A stretch of 64,000 bases of DNA from DAOUKH01 sp965207995 (GTDB taxonomy: Bacteria > Chloroflexota > Dehalococcoidia > SHYB01): assembly GCA_965207995.1 (NCBI GenBank), contig OZ242299.1, positions 2,170,001 through 2,234,000 on the forward strand. Direction: 5' to 3'. Position 1 is the stretch's first letter, and every line of letters begins with the position of its first letter. Below are positions 34,717 to 43,524 of the stretch, piece by piece. Below the pieces are notes generated by a model. The model worked only from the letters and a program-made list of their open reading frames with translations, searched no databases and was not told the DNA's origin. A program made the translations under genes and the position numbers.

Positions 34717-35793
34717 CTACTCGGCCCAGACGAGAAGAGAACGCAGATCATTGAGGTTCTGATATCCAATCACCTTGTCATGCTGCAGGCGCCCGACGAC
34801 CACGCCCGGCGACACGCGCACCTGCTTGGCAAACTGCATGACTGAGTAGGCGCTACGTTGCTTGCTGTTCTTGAAGTGGGTGTAGGGTTTCGGGGGGAGC
34901 AGAACATCTCCGGCAAAGCGGTCGGCCCTGCTCTCGTCGTCGTCGAGGCCACGGTCTTTACTCCACTCGATATAGACCTTCTTCTTGTGGTCTAGTACGT
35001 GGAATGCCTCATGGAAGAAGGTGAACCAGAAGATGTCCTCCCACCTCCACCGGATCGACATCTGAATGAGCGCCTTGCGCGGACCTAGCCACCGCGTTAC
35101 GCCATTGGCGCCGATCCTGGGCAGCTCCTTCACCACTACAAGCGCGACGCCGGCCTCCGCGCAGAGGTTTCGCATCGCGGGCAGCGCCGCCGGAACCCCC
35201 GTCGTCGTGTAGTCGTCCCGGATCCTCCGTAATGCTTGCCTGAACTTCGAGGTATCGAATGGCGCGGTCTCGATCTTCTGACCCTCGATCCACCCGCGGC
35301 GTAGCCACACAGCCAGGGCTTCCTCGGAAACTTGCCGGTTGCCGGTGATTCTGAATGCCCCCTGGAAGGTGAAAGGCTTGATGTCAGCCGGTGCGGCGAC
35401 GCCGAAGAACGTCAGCAGCTCCCGCACGCGATCGATGGGGTCGCTGTGCCGCTCGACCCAGCCGCGCTTTTCCATTTCCAGCACGGGATACTGCTTGAGC
35501 AGGGGCTTGTACTCTTCGAGTCGTTCCCTTTCCGCGATATGCGCCTCAGTGAGTCGGCGGTTTGTCTCCAGGTTCATCCACGCATGGGCGGGGACACCGA
35601 GGACGCGCTCAAGCTGCAGGGCCGTGTCCTGCGTTACTTGCTTGGTCCCCTTGATGATCTCGTTGATCTTGGAGGCGGGCCGCCCCATGCGGCGGGCCAG
35701 CTCCTGCTGGCTCATGCCGATCTCCTCCAATTCGTTGAGGAGAATCTCGCCGGGCGTAGTCGGCGTGTCGGAGTAGATGGTCTTGCTAGTCAT
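34717..35793 (-). CDS. higA: HigA family antitoxin with ImmA/IrrE-type peptidase domain
   Basis: A 358-residue, two-domain protein. An N-terminal Xre-type HTH (about residues 10-70: PGEILLNELEEIGMSQQELARRMGRPASKINEIIKGTKQVTQDTALQLERVLGVPAHAWMNLE) is the HigA antitoxin domain. The C-terminal half is a zinc peptidase of the ImmA/IrrE kind, with FFHEAFHVLDHKKK as HExxH and DDDESRADRFAGDVLLP as the downstream acidic motif. Its ATG lies inside the end of higB, overlapping it by eight bases. The HTH should neutralise HigB and repress the operon at the palindrome at 36087. The peptidase may give a release switch, as ImmA does for its repressor. Confidence 0.9.
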   Translation of the reverse strand: MTSKTIYSDTPTTPGEILLNELEEIGMSQQELARRMGRPASKINEIIKGTKQVTQDTALQLERVLGVPAHAWMNLETNRRLTEAHIAERERLEEYKPLLKQYPVLEMEKRGWVERHSDPIDRVRELLTFFGVAAPADIKPFTFQGAFRITGNRQVSEEALAVWLRRGWIEGQKIETAPFDTSKFRQALRRIRDDYTTTGVPAALPAMRNLCAEAGVALVVVKELPRIGANGVTRWLGPRKALIQMSIRWRWEDIFWFTFFHEAFHVLDHKKKVYIEWSKDRGLDDDESRADRFAGDVLLPPKPYTHFKNSKQRSAYSVMQFAKQVRVSPGVVVGRLQHDKVIGYQNLNDLRSLLVWAE

Positions 35794-36082
35794 GGTAGTC
35801 CACCACATCCTCGATTACGGCCGTGCGGCCGTTGTCCTTTGGCACAAGGATTAGACGGTGTCGTCCCAAGATCGTTATCGCATACTGTCCGGCTCGCTTT
35901 CCGCGCAGGACGTGAAGGCGCAGGTAGCGGTATTTGTAGAGGTCCTCGAACAGTTCCACCGATTCGATCGTGTCTACGACCTGCCGATAACGCACTCCTA
36001 CATCGCGGCCCCATTGCCTAATGGCCGTGGCCTGTTTCTCATAGCATTTGCGGAGCTTGTTGCTGGCGAACTCGATCCGCAT
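35786..36082 (-). CDS. higB: HigB/RelE-type toxin
   Basis: A 98-residue RelE-superfamily mRNA endonuclease: MRIEFASNKLRKCYEKQAT, WGRDVGVRYRQVVDTIESVELFEDL, YLRLHVLRGKRAGQYAITILGRHRLILVPKD. The order toxin then antitoxin, with overlapping frames, is characteristic of higBA. The fold's basic residues (RLHVLRGKR, LGRHR) are those expected to contact RNA. A palindromic operator lies five bases upstream of the start codon. Confidence 0.9.
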   Translation of the reverse strand: MRIEFASNKLRKCYEKQATAIRQWGRDVGVRYRQVVDTIESVELFEDLYKYRYLRLHVLRGKRAGQYAITILGRHRLILVPKDNGRTAVIEDVVDYHD

Positions 36083-36086
36083 ATGC

Positions 36087-36136
36087 CTTTACCTGAGGGG
36101 TAAAGACATTATGCGGCCATGTGCCCGTGCGGGCAA
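36087..36136 (-). promoter_or_regulatory. higBA promoter and operator palindrome
   Basis: On the minus strand, -35 TTGCCC (36131-36136), 17-base spacer and -10 CATAAT (36108-36113) precede CTTTACC-CCTCA-GGTAAAG (36087-36105), a perfect 7-5-7 palindrome covering the expected transcription start. Its place fits autorepression by HigA. Confidence 0.72.
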
Positions 36137-36152
36137 GGGGAGCGGACCACGT

Positions 36153-37367
36153 CTACAGGATCGCTCCCTCGGCCTTCATCTCTTGCAGGTCGTCCCAGGT
36201 GTAGCCGTATTCCTGGAGGACTTCTTCGGTGTGCTCGCCGAGCTCGGGTGCGGCCAGCCGGAGGGACTGCGGCGTCTCGCTGAACTGCACGGGGAAGCCG
36301 GGGACCTTCATCTTGCCGAACCGGGGATGGTCCCATTCGGTGATGTAGTCGTTGGCGATGACCTGCGGGTCGTCCTCCAGGTCGGCGATGTTGTTGATGC
36401 GGGTGTAGATGAGGTCGCCGGCGGCTTGGAAGGCGCTATCCCATTCCTCGTAGGTGCGCTCGGCGAACTTCGTGTCGAAGATCCCGATCAGCTCCCGGTT
36501 GTTCTCCTCGCGGTCGAGGAGGGTGGCGAAGCGGGGGTCGTCTTCGAGCTCGAGCAGGCCCAGCGCCTTGCACAGGGTCGGCCAATAGCGGTCGCCTTGG
36601 ACGAGGGCCAGCACGATCCAGCGCCCGCCCTTGCAGCGGTACCAGTTGGCGAGCGGGTTGCGCGCGTCGGCGCGGTCCTGGTGACCCGGCCCCTGGCCGG
36701 TGGCGGTGCGGGAGAGCACGGCGATCGACTGGAGGTTGATCATTGCGCCGAGCCCGGAGGAGAAGACCTCCTGGCCGAAACCGTGGCGCTCGCGGGCGAG
36801 CAGGGCGGCGACGGCCCCGAAGGCGAGCCACACCGCGCCCATCTGATCGGCCATGCCGGAGTTGTTGACTGGCGGGGCGTCAGGGCCGCCCGCCAGCGTC
36901 ATGTTGCCGCTCGCCGCGAGCGTCACCGTGTCGAGGTTGGGCCGGTCGACGTAGGGCCCCTTGTGCCCGTACCCCGTCGAGGAGGCGTAGACCAGCTTGG
37001 GGTTGATCTCGCGCAGCGTCTCGTAGTCCATGCCCAGACGCGCCGCCGCCCCCGCCCGGTAGTTCTGGATGAGCGCGTCGGACTTCTCGACGATCCGGTA
37101 CATCGCCTCGAGGCCCTTCGGCGTCTTGAGGTTGAGCGCGATGCCGCGCGCGTTGCGGTTGTTCTTCTCCCAGATCAGGCTGCTGCCCGCCGGCATCTTC
37201 AGGTTCACCCCGTGGGCGCGGTTCAGCGTGCGGGCCATGTCGCCGACGCGCGGGTCCTCGACCTTGATCACCTCGGCGCCCATGTCGCCCAGGATCGTCG
37301 CCGCCATCGGCCCGGTCGCCCCGACCGTCCAGCTGATGACGCGCATCCCTTCGAGAATCGACCGCAT
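36153..37367 (-). CDS. Family III (CaiB/BaiF) CoA transferase
   Basis: A 404-residue single-domain CoA transferase. It has GMRVISWTVGATGPMAATILGDMGAEVIKVEDPRVGDMAR, the RGIALNLKTPKGLEAMYRIV block, LIQNYRAGAAARLGMDYETL, the catalytic aspartate in NNSGMADQMGAVWLAFGAVAALL, and LAAPELGEHTEEVL at the end. ATG 37367 is chosen because the extra upstream frame (through 37478) is Arg/Gly-rich and not family-like. It is divergent from the twin hydrolase genes. A TATAGT -10 for those genes lies at 37458-37463. Confidence 0.92.
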   Translation of the reverse strand: MRSILEGMRVISWTVGATGPMAATILGDMGAEVIKVEDPRVGDMARTLNRAHGVNLKMPAGSSLIWEKNNRNARGIALNLKTPKGLEAMYRIVEKSDALIQNYRAGAAARLGMDYETLREINPKLVYASSTGYGHKGPYVDRPNLDTVTLAASGNMTLAGGPDAPPVNNSGMADQMGAVWLAFGAVAALLARERHGFGQEVFSSGLGAMINLQSIAVLSRTATGQGPGHQDRADARNPLANWYRCKGGRWIVLALVQGDRYWPTLCKALGLLELEDDPRFATLLDREENNRELIGIFDTKFAERTYEEWDSAFQAAGDLIYTRINNIADLEDDPQVIANDYITEWDHPRFGKMKVPGFPVQFSETPQSLRLAAPELGEHTEEVLQEYGYTWDDLQEMKAEGAIL

Positions 37368-37492
37368 CCGGCCCCTTCCGTCTCCGCCGCCCCTCGGACG
37401 GCCTCGGCGAGCGTAGCAAGCGCCCATTTTCGGGTCAACCGAAGAAGCGCCGCGTGCTATAGTGCGCCCCACCTTCATCAGAGGAGGAGCCC

Positions 37493-38419
37493 GTGCCGCT
37501 TCACCCCCAAGCGCAGCGCGTCGTCGACGCCATGGCGGCGCTCAACCGCCCGCCCATGGACACCCTCAGCCCGCGCGACGCCCGCGCCTTCTCCGCGGCG
37601 GGCCCGAAGCCGGCCGCTCCCGGCGTCGGCAAGATCCTCAACGACACAATCCCCGGCCCCGGCGGCGGCATACCCGTCCGCATCTACTGGCCCATCGACC
37701 ACAAACCCGGCTCGGGCATCATCGTCTACTACCACGGGGGCGGTTGGGTCATCGGCGATCTTTGGATGGTCGACGGAGTCTGCCGCCAGCTCGCCAACAA
37801 GTCCGGCTGCATCGTGGTCTCCGTCGACTACCGCCTCGCGCCCGAGCACAAGTTCCCCGCCGCCGCCGAGGACGCCTACGCCGCGGTGGTCTGGGCCCGC
37901 GACCACGGCCCCGGCCTTGGCGGCGACGGCTCGCGGATCGGCGTCACCGGCGACAGCGCCGGCGGCAACCTCACCGCCTGCGCCGCCGTCATGGCCGCCG
38001 AGCGCGGCGGCCCCGACATCGCGCTCCAGGTCCCGATCTACCCGGTGATCGCCGCCGACTTCGACAACCAGTCGTACCGCGACCGCGCCGACGGCCCCAT
38101 CCTGACCCGCGCCATGATGCGGTGGTTCTGGGACCAATACCTCAACGACCCGTCGGAGGCGACCCACCCCCATGTCGCCCCGATTTACTCCGAGCACCTC
38201 GCCAAGGCGGCGCCCGCGCTCGTGATCACCGCCGAGTACGACCCGCTGCGCGACGAGGGCGCCGTCTACGCCCGCGCCCTGCAGGATGCCGGCGTCTCCG
38301 TCGTCCACCACGACTACCCCGGCGTTCCCCACGGCTTCGTCACCATGTGGCACGCCATCGACTTGGGCATGGAGGCGCTCGACGAGATCGCGGCGGCTAT
38401 GAAGCAGGCGCTCGCCTAA
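37493..38419 (+). CDS. Alpha/beta hydrolase, hormone-sensitive-lipase (HSL) family esterase
   Basis: A 308-residue esterase-type hydrolase. The oxyanion motif YYHGGGWV (about residue 80), the VVSVDYRLAPEHKFPAA block, the nucleophile elbow GDSAGGN, ITAEYDPLRDEG with the catalytic aspartate and VPHGF with the catalytic histidine are all present. These enzymes hydrolyse short-chain esters. It starts with GTG, with AGAGGAGG about six bases upstream. An obvious paralogue follows 11 bases after the stop codon. Confidence 0.93.
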   Translation: MPLHPQAQRVVDAMAALNRPPMDTLSPRDARAFSAAGPKPAAPGVGKILNDTIPGPGGGIPVRIYWPIDHKPGSGIIVYYHGGGWVIGDLWMVDGVCRQLANKSGCIVVSVDYRLAPEHKFPAAAEDAYAAVVWARDHGPGLGGDGSRIGVTGDSAGGNLTACAAVMAAERGGPDIALQVPIYPVIAADFDNQSYRDRADGPILTRAMMRWFWDQYLNDPSEATHPHVAPIYSEHLAKAAPALVITAEYDPLRDEGAVYARALQDAGVSVVHHDYPGVPHGFVTMWHAIDLGMEALDEIAAAMKQALA

Positions 38420-38430
38420 GGAGTTAAGAC

Positions 38431-39360
38431 GTGCCCCTCGACCCGCAAGTCGTAGCCCTGTTCGAAGCGATGCAGCGCGCCGACGCGCCCTCCTACGAGG
38501 AGCAGACCCCCGTCGAAGCGCGGGGACGCGGCGACGCCGCCCCGACGTCGTTCGCTCCCATGGTCGCCCGTGTCGAGATGTTCGAGGCGCCCGGCCCCAA
38601 CGGCGGCGTCCCCGTCCGCGTCTACACCCCGGCGGGCGACGGGCCGTTCCCCGCGCTCGTGCTCATCCACGGCGGCGGCTGGGTCGTGGGCAGCATCTGG
38701 GGCTACGAGGCGACGGCGCGGCTGCTCGCCAACGCGGCGGAGTGCGTCGTCGTCTCCGTCGAGTACCGGCTGGCGCCGGAGCACAAGTTCCCCGCCGCGC
38801 CGGAGGACTGCTACGCCGCGGCCAAGTGGACCCACGATCAGGCCGGTCTGATCAACGTCGACACGTCACGGATCGCCGTCGCGGGCGGCAGCGCCGGTGG
38901 CAACCTCACCGCCGCCGTGGCGCTTATGGCGCGCGACCGCGGCGGCCCGGACTTCGTGTTCCAGGTCCCCATCTACCCCGTCATCGAGCGGGACTTCACC
39001 CGGCCGTCCTACGTCGAGAACGGCCAGGGCCCGGGCCTCACGCAGCCCGCCATGGCTTGGTTCTGGGACCACTACCTCGCCGACGACGCGGACGCCGACC
39101 ACCCCTACGTCTGCCCGCTGCGCGCCGAGACCCTTGCGGGTGTCGCCCCCGCGCTCGTGATCACCGCCGAGTACGACCCCCTGCGCGACGAGGGCCGGGC
39201 CTACGCCGACGCGCTCCGCGACGCCGGCGTCGCCGTCACCTACAGCGAGTACCCCGGCATGGCGCACGGCTTCTTCGGCTGGCACGCCGCCGTCGACAAG
39301 GCCAAGGAGGCCATCGACGAGGTCGCCGCCGCGCTCAGAGCAGCGTTCGGGACGGCGTAG
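38431..39360 (+). CDS. Alpha/beta hydrolase, HSL family esterase (tandem paralogue)
   Basis: A 309-residue paralogue of the preceding gene with the same blocks: LIHGGGWVVGSIWG, VVSVEYRLAPEHKFPAAPEDCYAA, the nucleophile GGSAGGN, FQVPIYPVI, the identical ITAEYDPLRDEG and the histidine in MAHGFF. The nucleophile elbow is GGSAGG rather than GDSAGG, which may change activity or the oxyanion geometry. It starts with GTG after GGAG. The two genes form a tandem duplication that has since diverged. Confidence 0.92.
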   Translation: MPLDPQVVALFEAMQRADAPSYEEQTPVEARGRGDAAPTSFAPMVARVEMFEAPGPNGGVPVRVYTPAGDGPFPALVLIHGGGWVVGSIWGYEATARLLANAAECVVVSVEYRLAPEHKFPAAPEDCYAAAKWTHDQAGLINVDTSRIAVAGGSAGGNLTAAVALMARDRGGPDFVFQVPIYPVIERDFTRPSYVENGQGPGLTQPAMAWFWDHYLADDADADHPYVCPLRAETLAGVAPALVITAEYDPLRDEGRAYADALRDAGVAVTYSEYPGMAHGFFGWHAAVDKAKEAIDEVAAALRAAFGTA

Positions 39361-39392
39361 CGCGCGCCTAGCGGCCCGGGTCCGCTCTCACT

Positions 39393-39627
39393 CTCCCCAG
39401 AGACAACCTTTGGGTAAACCCCGACGACGCCGGCGGATCATCCATGTAGGGGCAACCCTCGTGGTTGCCCAGGGGTGCGGGCGGGGTCTTCTCCCCTTCC
39501 CCTCCGGCCTCTCCCCCTCTGGGGGAGATTTGAGAGAGGGCGCGCGCCGTCAGGCGCGCGAGCGCCCGCAGGGCGCTGCTCTTTACTCGGCCCTGAGTAC
39601 GCAAAGGTCCTCAGAGGGGGAGAGGTT
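39393..39627. repeat. MITE-like composite repeat
   Basis: Left end CTCTCCCCAGAGACAACC..GGGTAAACC and right end GAGTACGCAAAGGTCCTC..GGGGGAG enclose TGTAGGGGCAACCCTCGTGG and CCTCTCCCCCTC/TGGGGGAGATTTGAGAGAGGG with the GCGCGCGCCGTCAGGCGCGCG tail. It lies between the convergent esterase and CDGSH genes. Confidence 0.85.
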
Positions 39628-39634
39628 GACGGTG

Positions 39635-39847
39635 CTACGCCGTGACGTCGCTCTCGAAACCTACACCGGCGTGCGTTCCGTCGCAGAAGGGCTTGGTGGC
39701 CGATTGGCCGCAGCGGCAGAGGAAGACCGTGCCGCTGTCGTCGGCGAAGCCTTCGAGGGAGAGTTCGTTCTTGCCCGACGAGTCGGTGATCTTCTCCACG
39801 CCGGTGATCATGTAGGGGCCGTGCTTGATGGGTCGGACTTGCGACAT
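39635..39847 (-). CDS. CDGSH iron-sulfur domain protein
   Basis: A 70-residue single-domain protein with the CDGSH signature C-R-C-G-Q-S-A-T-K-P-F-C-D-G-T-H. The [2Fe-2S] ligands would be Cys44, Cys46, Cys55 and His59. The rest is a small beta sheet (GPYMITGVEKITDSSG, ELSLEGFADDSGTVFLCRC). Such proteins are linked to redox sensing and iron-sulfur handling, but bacterial roles are mostly unknown. A GGAG lies before the ATG. Confidence 0.95.
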   Translation of the reverse strand: MSQVRPIKHGPYMITGVEKITDSSGKNELSLEGFADDSGTVFLCRCGQSATKPFCDGTHAGVGFESDVTA

Positions 39848-39971
39848 AGGTAGACTCCTCCGGGGTTGGCCGCGTCCCGCTGACCCGTGCCGTGGGGCCG
39901 GAAAACGCAGCGGCGCTCATGGTACACGATGCACGCGCGCGGCGGGAACGATAGGTCCGCTGACCCCTCTG

Positions 39972-39977
39972 TATAAT
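39972..39977 (+). promoter_or_regulatory. Consensus -10 box upstream of the DEAH helicase
   Basis: A perfect TATAAT 23 bases before the helicase start; no good -35 is seen at 16-18 bases. A TGAGGG follows as ribosome binding site. Confidence 0.5.
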
Positions 39978-40000
39978 GGCGACCGCGAAATGAGGGATTG

Positions 40001-42565
40001 ATGCTCCCAGGAAGCGCAATGCAGAAGAGAATTGACCGGCTCATCTCCTCTCTCGACCTTACGGTGTGCGACTCGGTCGATCTCCCAAGACGCCGTGCGA
40101 GCCGAAGGCCCGTGCCTGCAGAGCTTTCCAAGAAGACAACAGCCCGTGTCCTGGCTCAGCTGGTTCCCGACGGCAAACTCTGGAAGCACCAGGCGCTGGC
40201 TCTCCAACGCCTAATCGCTGGCAACAATGTTGTCGTCTCAACTGGCACGGCGTCGGGGAAGTCGCTTGTCTTTCAACTATATGCAATGCATCGCTTACGA
40301 ACTGACCGCGACAGTAAGGTTCTGGTCTTTTACCCCCAGCGAGCGCTTGCGTCCGACCAAATGAGCAGCTGGGAGCGCGTTGCCAAATCAGCAGGATTCC
40401 CCAAAAAGGCCGTCGGACGCATCGATGGCAGCATCACATCGTACAAGGAACGAGAAGGAATCATCGAGCGCGCACGTGTGGTGCTGATGACTCCTGACGT
40501 ATGTCAGGCCTGGTTCATGAGCACAATAGGGAGGCAGCCTAACCAACGGTTTCTCAAGGCGCTAACGCTGCTCGTCATTGATGAGGCACATGTCTATGAA
40601 TCCGTGCTTGGGAGCAACGCTGCGTTCTTAATCCGCCGACTACTGGCAGCCAAGCAACAGATATCTGCTCAGGAACAGACACGGTTTCCCTTCCAAACGA
40701 TTGCAGCCACGGCAACGATCGCTGACGCGGGAGAGCACCTTCATCAGCTCACTGGCCTTAAATTCAAGGTGATCGATGAAAGGCAGAACGGATCCCCGAA
40801 GCCTCCGCAACGAATTCTACACGTAGAAGGACCGGCTCAAGGCCAGAGTGGCGAGAGTGTCATCGCGAGTATTGCTGCGAAAATCTGCGGACAGAAGACA
40901 AGACACCGCTTCATTGCGTTCATGGATTCCCGGCAGGGCGTCGAACGAATCGCGCAGAGTGTAGGGAAGGACAACGTCAAGCCATATCGCAGTGGCTACG
41001 AGGGCCAAGACAGAGCAGCGATTGAGAAGGCACTGCAGGACGGCTCGCTACATGGTGTCGTGGCGACTTCCGCTCTCGAATTGGGTATCGATATAGCGGA
41101 CATGGAGATCGGCATCAACCTTGGCGTCCCGCAATCCCGCAAGAGTTTTCGTCAGCGGCTTGGCCGGATTGGAAGGTCGTCGCCAGGCCTCTTTCTTGTA
41201 GTCGCACCACGCAATGCGTTTGTAAGGTTCGGAGAGCGATTGTCAGACTACTACGAGGGATCCTTAGAGCCCTCTCACCTTTACCTTGGTAATCGTTTTG
41301 TTCAGTTCATGCACGCTCGTTGCCTCTGGGATGAGATGGAGGCCTTGGGTAACGACTCCGGCAGAGCGCCTGGCGGTGCCAAGTGGCCCAAGGAGTTCAG
41401 GAAAACGCTGAAGTTTGCGCGGGGTGGTAGGCCACCAGAGTTCGATACCATCGCAAGAATCGGTGGCGATTCACCACACTACAACTATCCCCTGCGCCAA
41501 CTTGGTGAGCGGGCATTGAAGATACGGAACGGTCAATGGAAACTTGGCGAAATCACGCCTCAACAAGCTATCAGAGAAACCTATCCAGGTGCCACCTATC
41601 TTCACTCGGGAGGCAGGTACAAGGTTCACGGGTGGGAATATGGATTCAATGAGGCCGTCATCAATGTCAGCCGTGGCAGGACGCATGCGGATACGAAGCC
41701 GATTTTGAGGAAGAAGGTCACGGTTGATCTCTCGCGGGAGGGTATCGTCGACAGGCGTTCAAAGGAAGGGAAGCGTGGGTTATTTGCTGAGGTGAAGGTC
41801 CAGATCAACGAAAGCGTGGAAGGCTATAGGGTCGCCGGAGCTCAGCACCTTTACCGTGACCTGCGTGGCGATGATGCAAACATGGCCCGAAAGCAGCGAG
41901 ACTTCAGAACAACAGGTGTGCTGATTCAGATAGAAGAAGAGTGGTTCAAGGAGCCATCTGCACGCGCGGAAGTAGCGGAAGGACTACGTTCCTTGTTGCT
42001 TCGCGACAGAAGTATCGCTCCCCACGACGTAGATGCAGCGCACGCCAATATTGATGTTTTGGGAGAGTCCGGCCCGCGCCGCATGACTAAGGCCGTCGTG
42101 ATCTATGACAGTGTTCACGGCGGCCTTCGGCTCACCGAGGATTTGTTTACGGACTTTGACCGTTACGTCGACCGCTTAGAGCAAGCAACCAAGATTGCCG
42201 GCGCTGACGCTATTGTGAGCAGCAGGGCGACGAATCGGCTCCGGGATTGGGCGCGAACCCTGTCCGAAGCTGACCCAGGGGCAGTTGCTCCCAAGGTTGA
42301 TGGGCCGCAGGGATGGCTTCAGATTTACAAGCCTGGAAGTGTCGTCGGCATACTCTCTTCCGGCAGTATTGTCGAAAGCAAGATCATCAAACCCGTGTAT
42401 CGCGACCCTTTCGATACAGGCCCGCAACTCTATTATGAGTGCCGCCAATCCAAGGGCACGGTTACGTACGTGGCCCACGACCAGGTCCAGTCCATAGGGC
42501 AGGATGAGGAAGCCCTCTGGAATCCCAAGACCGGTAGGTATCGCAAATTGCGCGATACGGAATAG
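40001..42565 (+). CDS. DEAD/DEAH-box helicase, Hrq1/MrfA-like, lower G+C
   Basis: An 854-residue superfamily 2 helicase. Motif I GTASGKSLVFQ, motif Ia YPQRALASDQ, motif II DEAH, motif III TATI, then SALELGIDIADMEIGINLG (motif V) and QRLGRIGRS (motif VI). The C-terminal IYDSVHGGLRLTEDLF matches the start of a DUF1998-type region. MrfA/Hrq1 proteins have a metal-binding cysteine cluster there, but no cysteine occurs between MHARCLW and YYECRQ, so the cluster is absent. Base composition is clearly lower in G+C than the neighbours and codon choice is more even, which suggests recent transfer. ATG 40019 is an alternative start. Its neighbours give no partner; a role in DNA repair or phage defence is open. 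Confidence 0.88.
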   Translation: MLPGSAMQKRIDRLISSLDLTVCDSVDLPRRRASRRPVPAELSKKTTARVLAQLVPDGKLWKHQALALQRLIAGNNVVVSTGTASGKSLVFQLYAMHRLRTDRDSKVLVFYPQRALASDQMSSWERVAKSAGFPKKAVGRIDGSITSYKEREGIIERARVVLMTPDVCQAWFMSTIGRQPNQRFLKALTLLVIDEAHVYESVLGSNAAFLIRRLLAAKQQISAQEQTRFPFQTIAATATIADAGEHLHQLTGLKFKVIDERQNGSPKPPQRILHVEGPAQGQSGESVIASIAAKICGQKTRHRFIAFMDSRQGVERIAQSVGKDNVKPYRSGYEGQDRAAIEKALQDGSLHGVVATSALELGIDIADMEIGINLGVPQSRKSFRQRLGRIGRSSPGLFLVVAPRNAFVRFGERLSDYYEGSLEPSHLYLGNRFVQFMHARCLWDEMEALGNDSGRAPGGAKWPKEFRKTLKFARGGRPPEFDTIARIGGDSPHYNYPLRQLGERALKIRNGQWKLGEITPQQAIRETYPGATYLHSGGRYKVHGWEYGFNEAVINVSRGRTHADTKPILRKKVTVDLSREGIVDRRSKEGKRGLFAEVKVQINESVEGYRVAGAQHLYRDLRGDDANMARKQRDFRTTGVLIQIEEEWFKEPSARAEVAEGLRSLLLRDRSIAPHDVDAAHANIDVLGESGPRRMTKAVVIYDSVHGGLRLTEDLFTDFDRYVDRLEQATKIAGADAIVSSRATNRLRDWARTLSEADPGAVAPKVDGPQGWLQIYKPGSVVGILSSGSIVESKIIKPVYRDPFDTGPQLYYECRQSKGTVTYVAHDQVQSIGQDEEALWNPKTGRYRKLRDTE

Positions 42566-42602
42566 AAGCCCCCTTAGGCCTCCGGGAATTGGCGAGCTGC
42601 CG

Positions 42603-43493
42603 CTAAAACAGGCTCGACGCCAGCTCCGGATCGAGCCAGTCGTAGTCGGGGTCGTCGGGTTCGGGCCGGGGCATGAGGAGCAGGCGCGTGCCGAGACCGG
42701 ATCGGGGGTGGACCGTGTGCCGCAGGGCCTTGTCGGGCAGGAGCCCGATTCCCTTGGAGCGGAGATAGCGCCCCGACTCCTCGAGGTCGCGGACGATGAT
42801 GGCCAGCGTGTGCAGCCCTTGGCCTCCCTGCCGGTCGATGACGGACGACAGAACGTTGTTGTCTCGGCGCGGCTTCAGGATGGAGATGCGCGCGCGCTCG
42901 TAGACGTAGAAGTGCGACGCGGTCGCGTAGATCCCATTGGTGCGCCCGCCGATGAAGACGCCGCCCAGCACGCCGCCGAAGAACTCGCCCACAGCGTCGA
43001 GGTCGTCGGCGAGCAGCGTGATCGACCACAGCCGCTGCGCTCCCAGCGCACCGTCGCCTTCGAGCGTCCGCTCGTAGAAGCCCGGCTCGCGCCGTGGGTC
43101 GTTGGGCAGGTTGGCGTCGCTGAACTCGATGGTCGTGCCGAAGGTGCGCGCAGGGTCGGCAACACAGTGGCCCGGCGACTCCTCGACAACTCCGATACCG
43201 GCGGCGCGCAGGTGATCGGCGACCTCGGCGGCGTCGTCCACCTTGAACGTGAACGAGCGGAGGAAGCCGCCGTAGCGTTCGAGGAAGGACCGCGGCCCCT
43301 CGCCCAGGTCGAACGGGTCGACGAGCTCGATGCAGGTGTCGGCCAGGGTCAGGAGGGTGACGTCGCCCTTGCGCGGCGCCAACGGGCCTTCATAGAAGAC
43401 CTCGGCCCCGAAGACGTCGCGGTAGAGGGCGAGAGCGGCCTCGCGGTCGGCGACGGCGTGGGTCACGCGAGAGACGTCGCGGATGTGAATCAT
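42603..43493 (-). CDS. VOC family (glyoxalase/dioxygenase fold) protein with two VOC domains
   Basis: A 296-residue protein with two vicinal-oxygen-chelate modules: residues about 1-125 (VSRVTHAVADREAALALYRDVFGAEVFYE, TCIELVDPFDLGEG, RSFTFKVDDAAEVADHLRAAGI) and about 150-290 (QRLWSITLLADDLDAVGEFFGGVLGGVF, ARISILKPRRDN, LHTLAIIVRDLEESGRYLRSKGI). Metal ligands could be His12, Glu56 and the later His/Glu pairs, but the second module lacks the usual first histidine. The substrate is unknown. It is not clearly in an operon with either neighbour. Confidence 0.82.
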   Translation of the reverse strand: MIHIRDVSRVTHAVADREAALALYRDVFGAEVFYEGPLAPRKGDVTLLTLADTCIELVDPFDLGEGPRSFLERYGGFLRSFTFKVDDAAEVADHLRAAGIGVVEESPGHCVADPARTFGTTIEFSDANLPNDPRREPGFYERTLEGDGALGAQRLWSITLLADDLDAVGEFFGGVLGGVFIGGRTNGIYATASHFYVYERARISILKPRRDNNVLSSVIDRQGGQGLHTLAIIVRDLEESGRYLRSKGIGLLPDKALRHTVHPRSGLGTRLLLMPRPEPDDPDYDWLDPELASSLF

Positions 43494-43524
43494 CGGCGCC
43501 TTCCCTCCGGCCGGTCCGCGGAGT

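Noticed and set aside
36048..38048. A 666-codon plus-strand frame spanning the CoA transferase and esterase genes
   Set aside because: It is antisense to the CoA transferase and out of frame with the esterase; no domain is visible.
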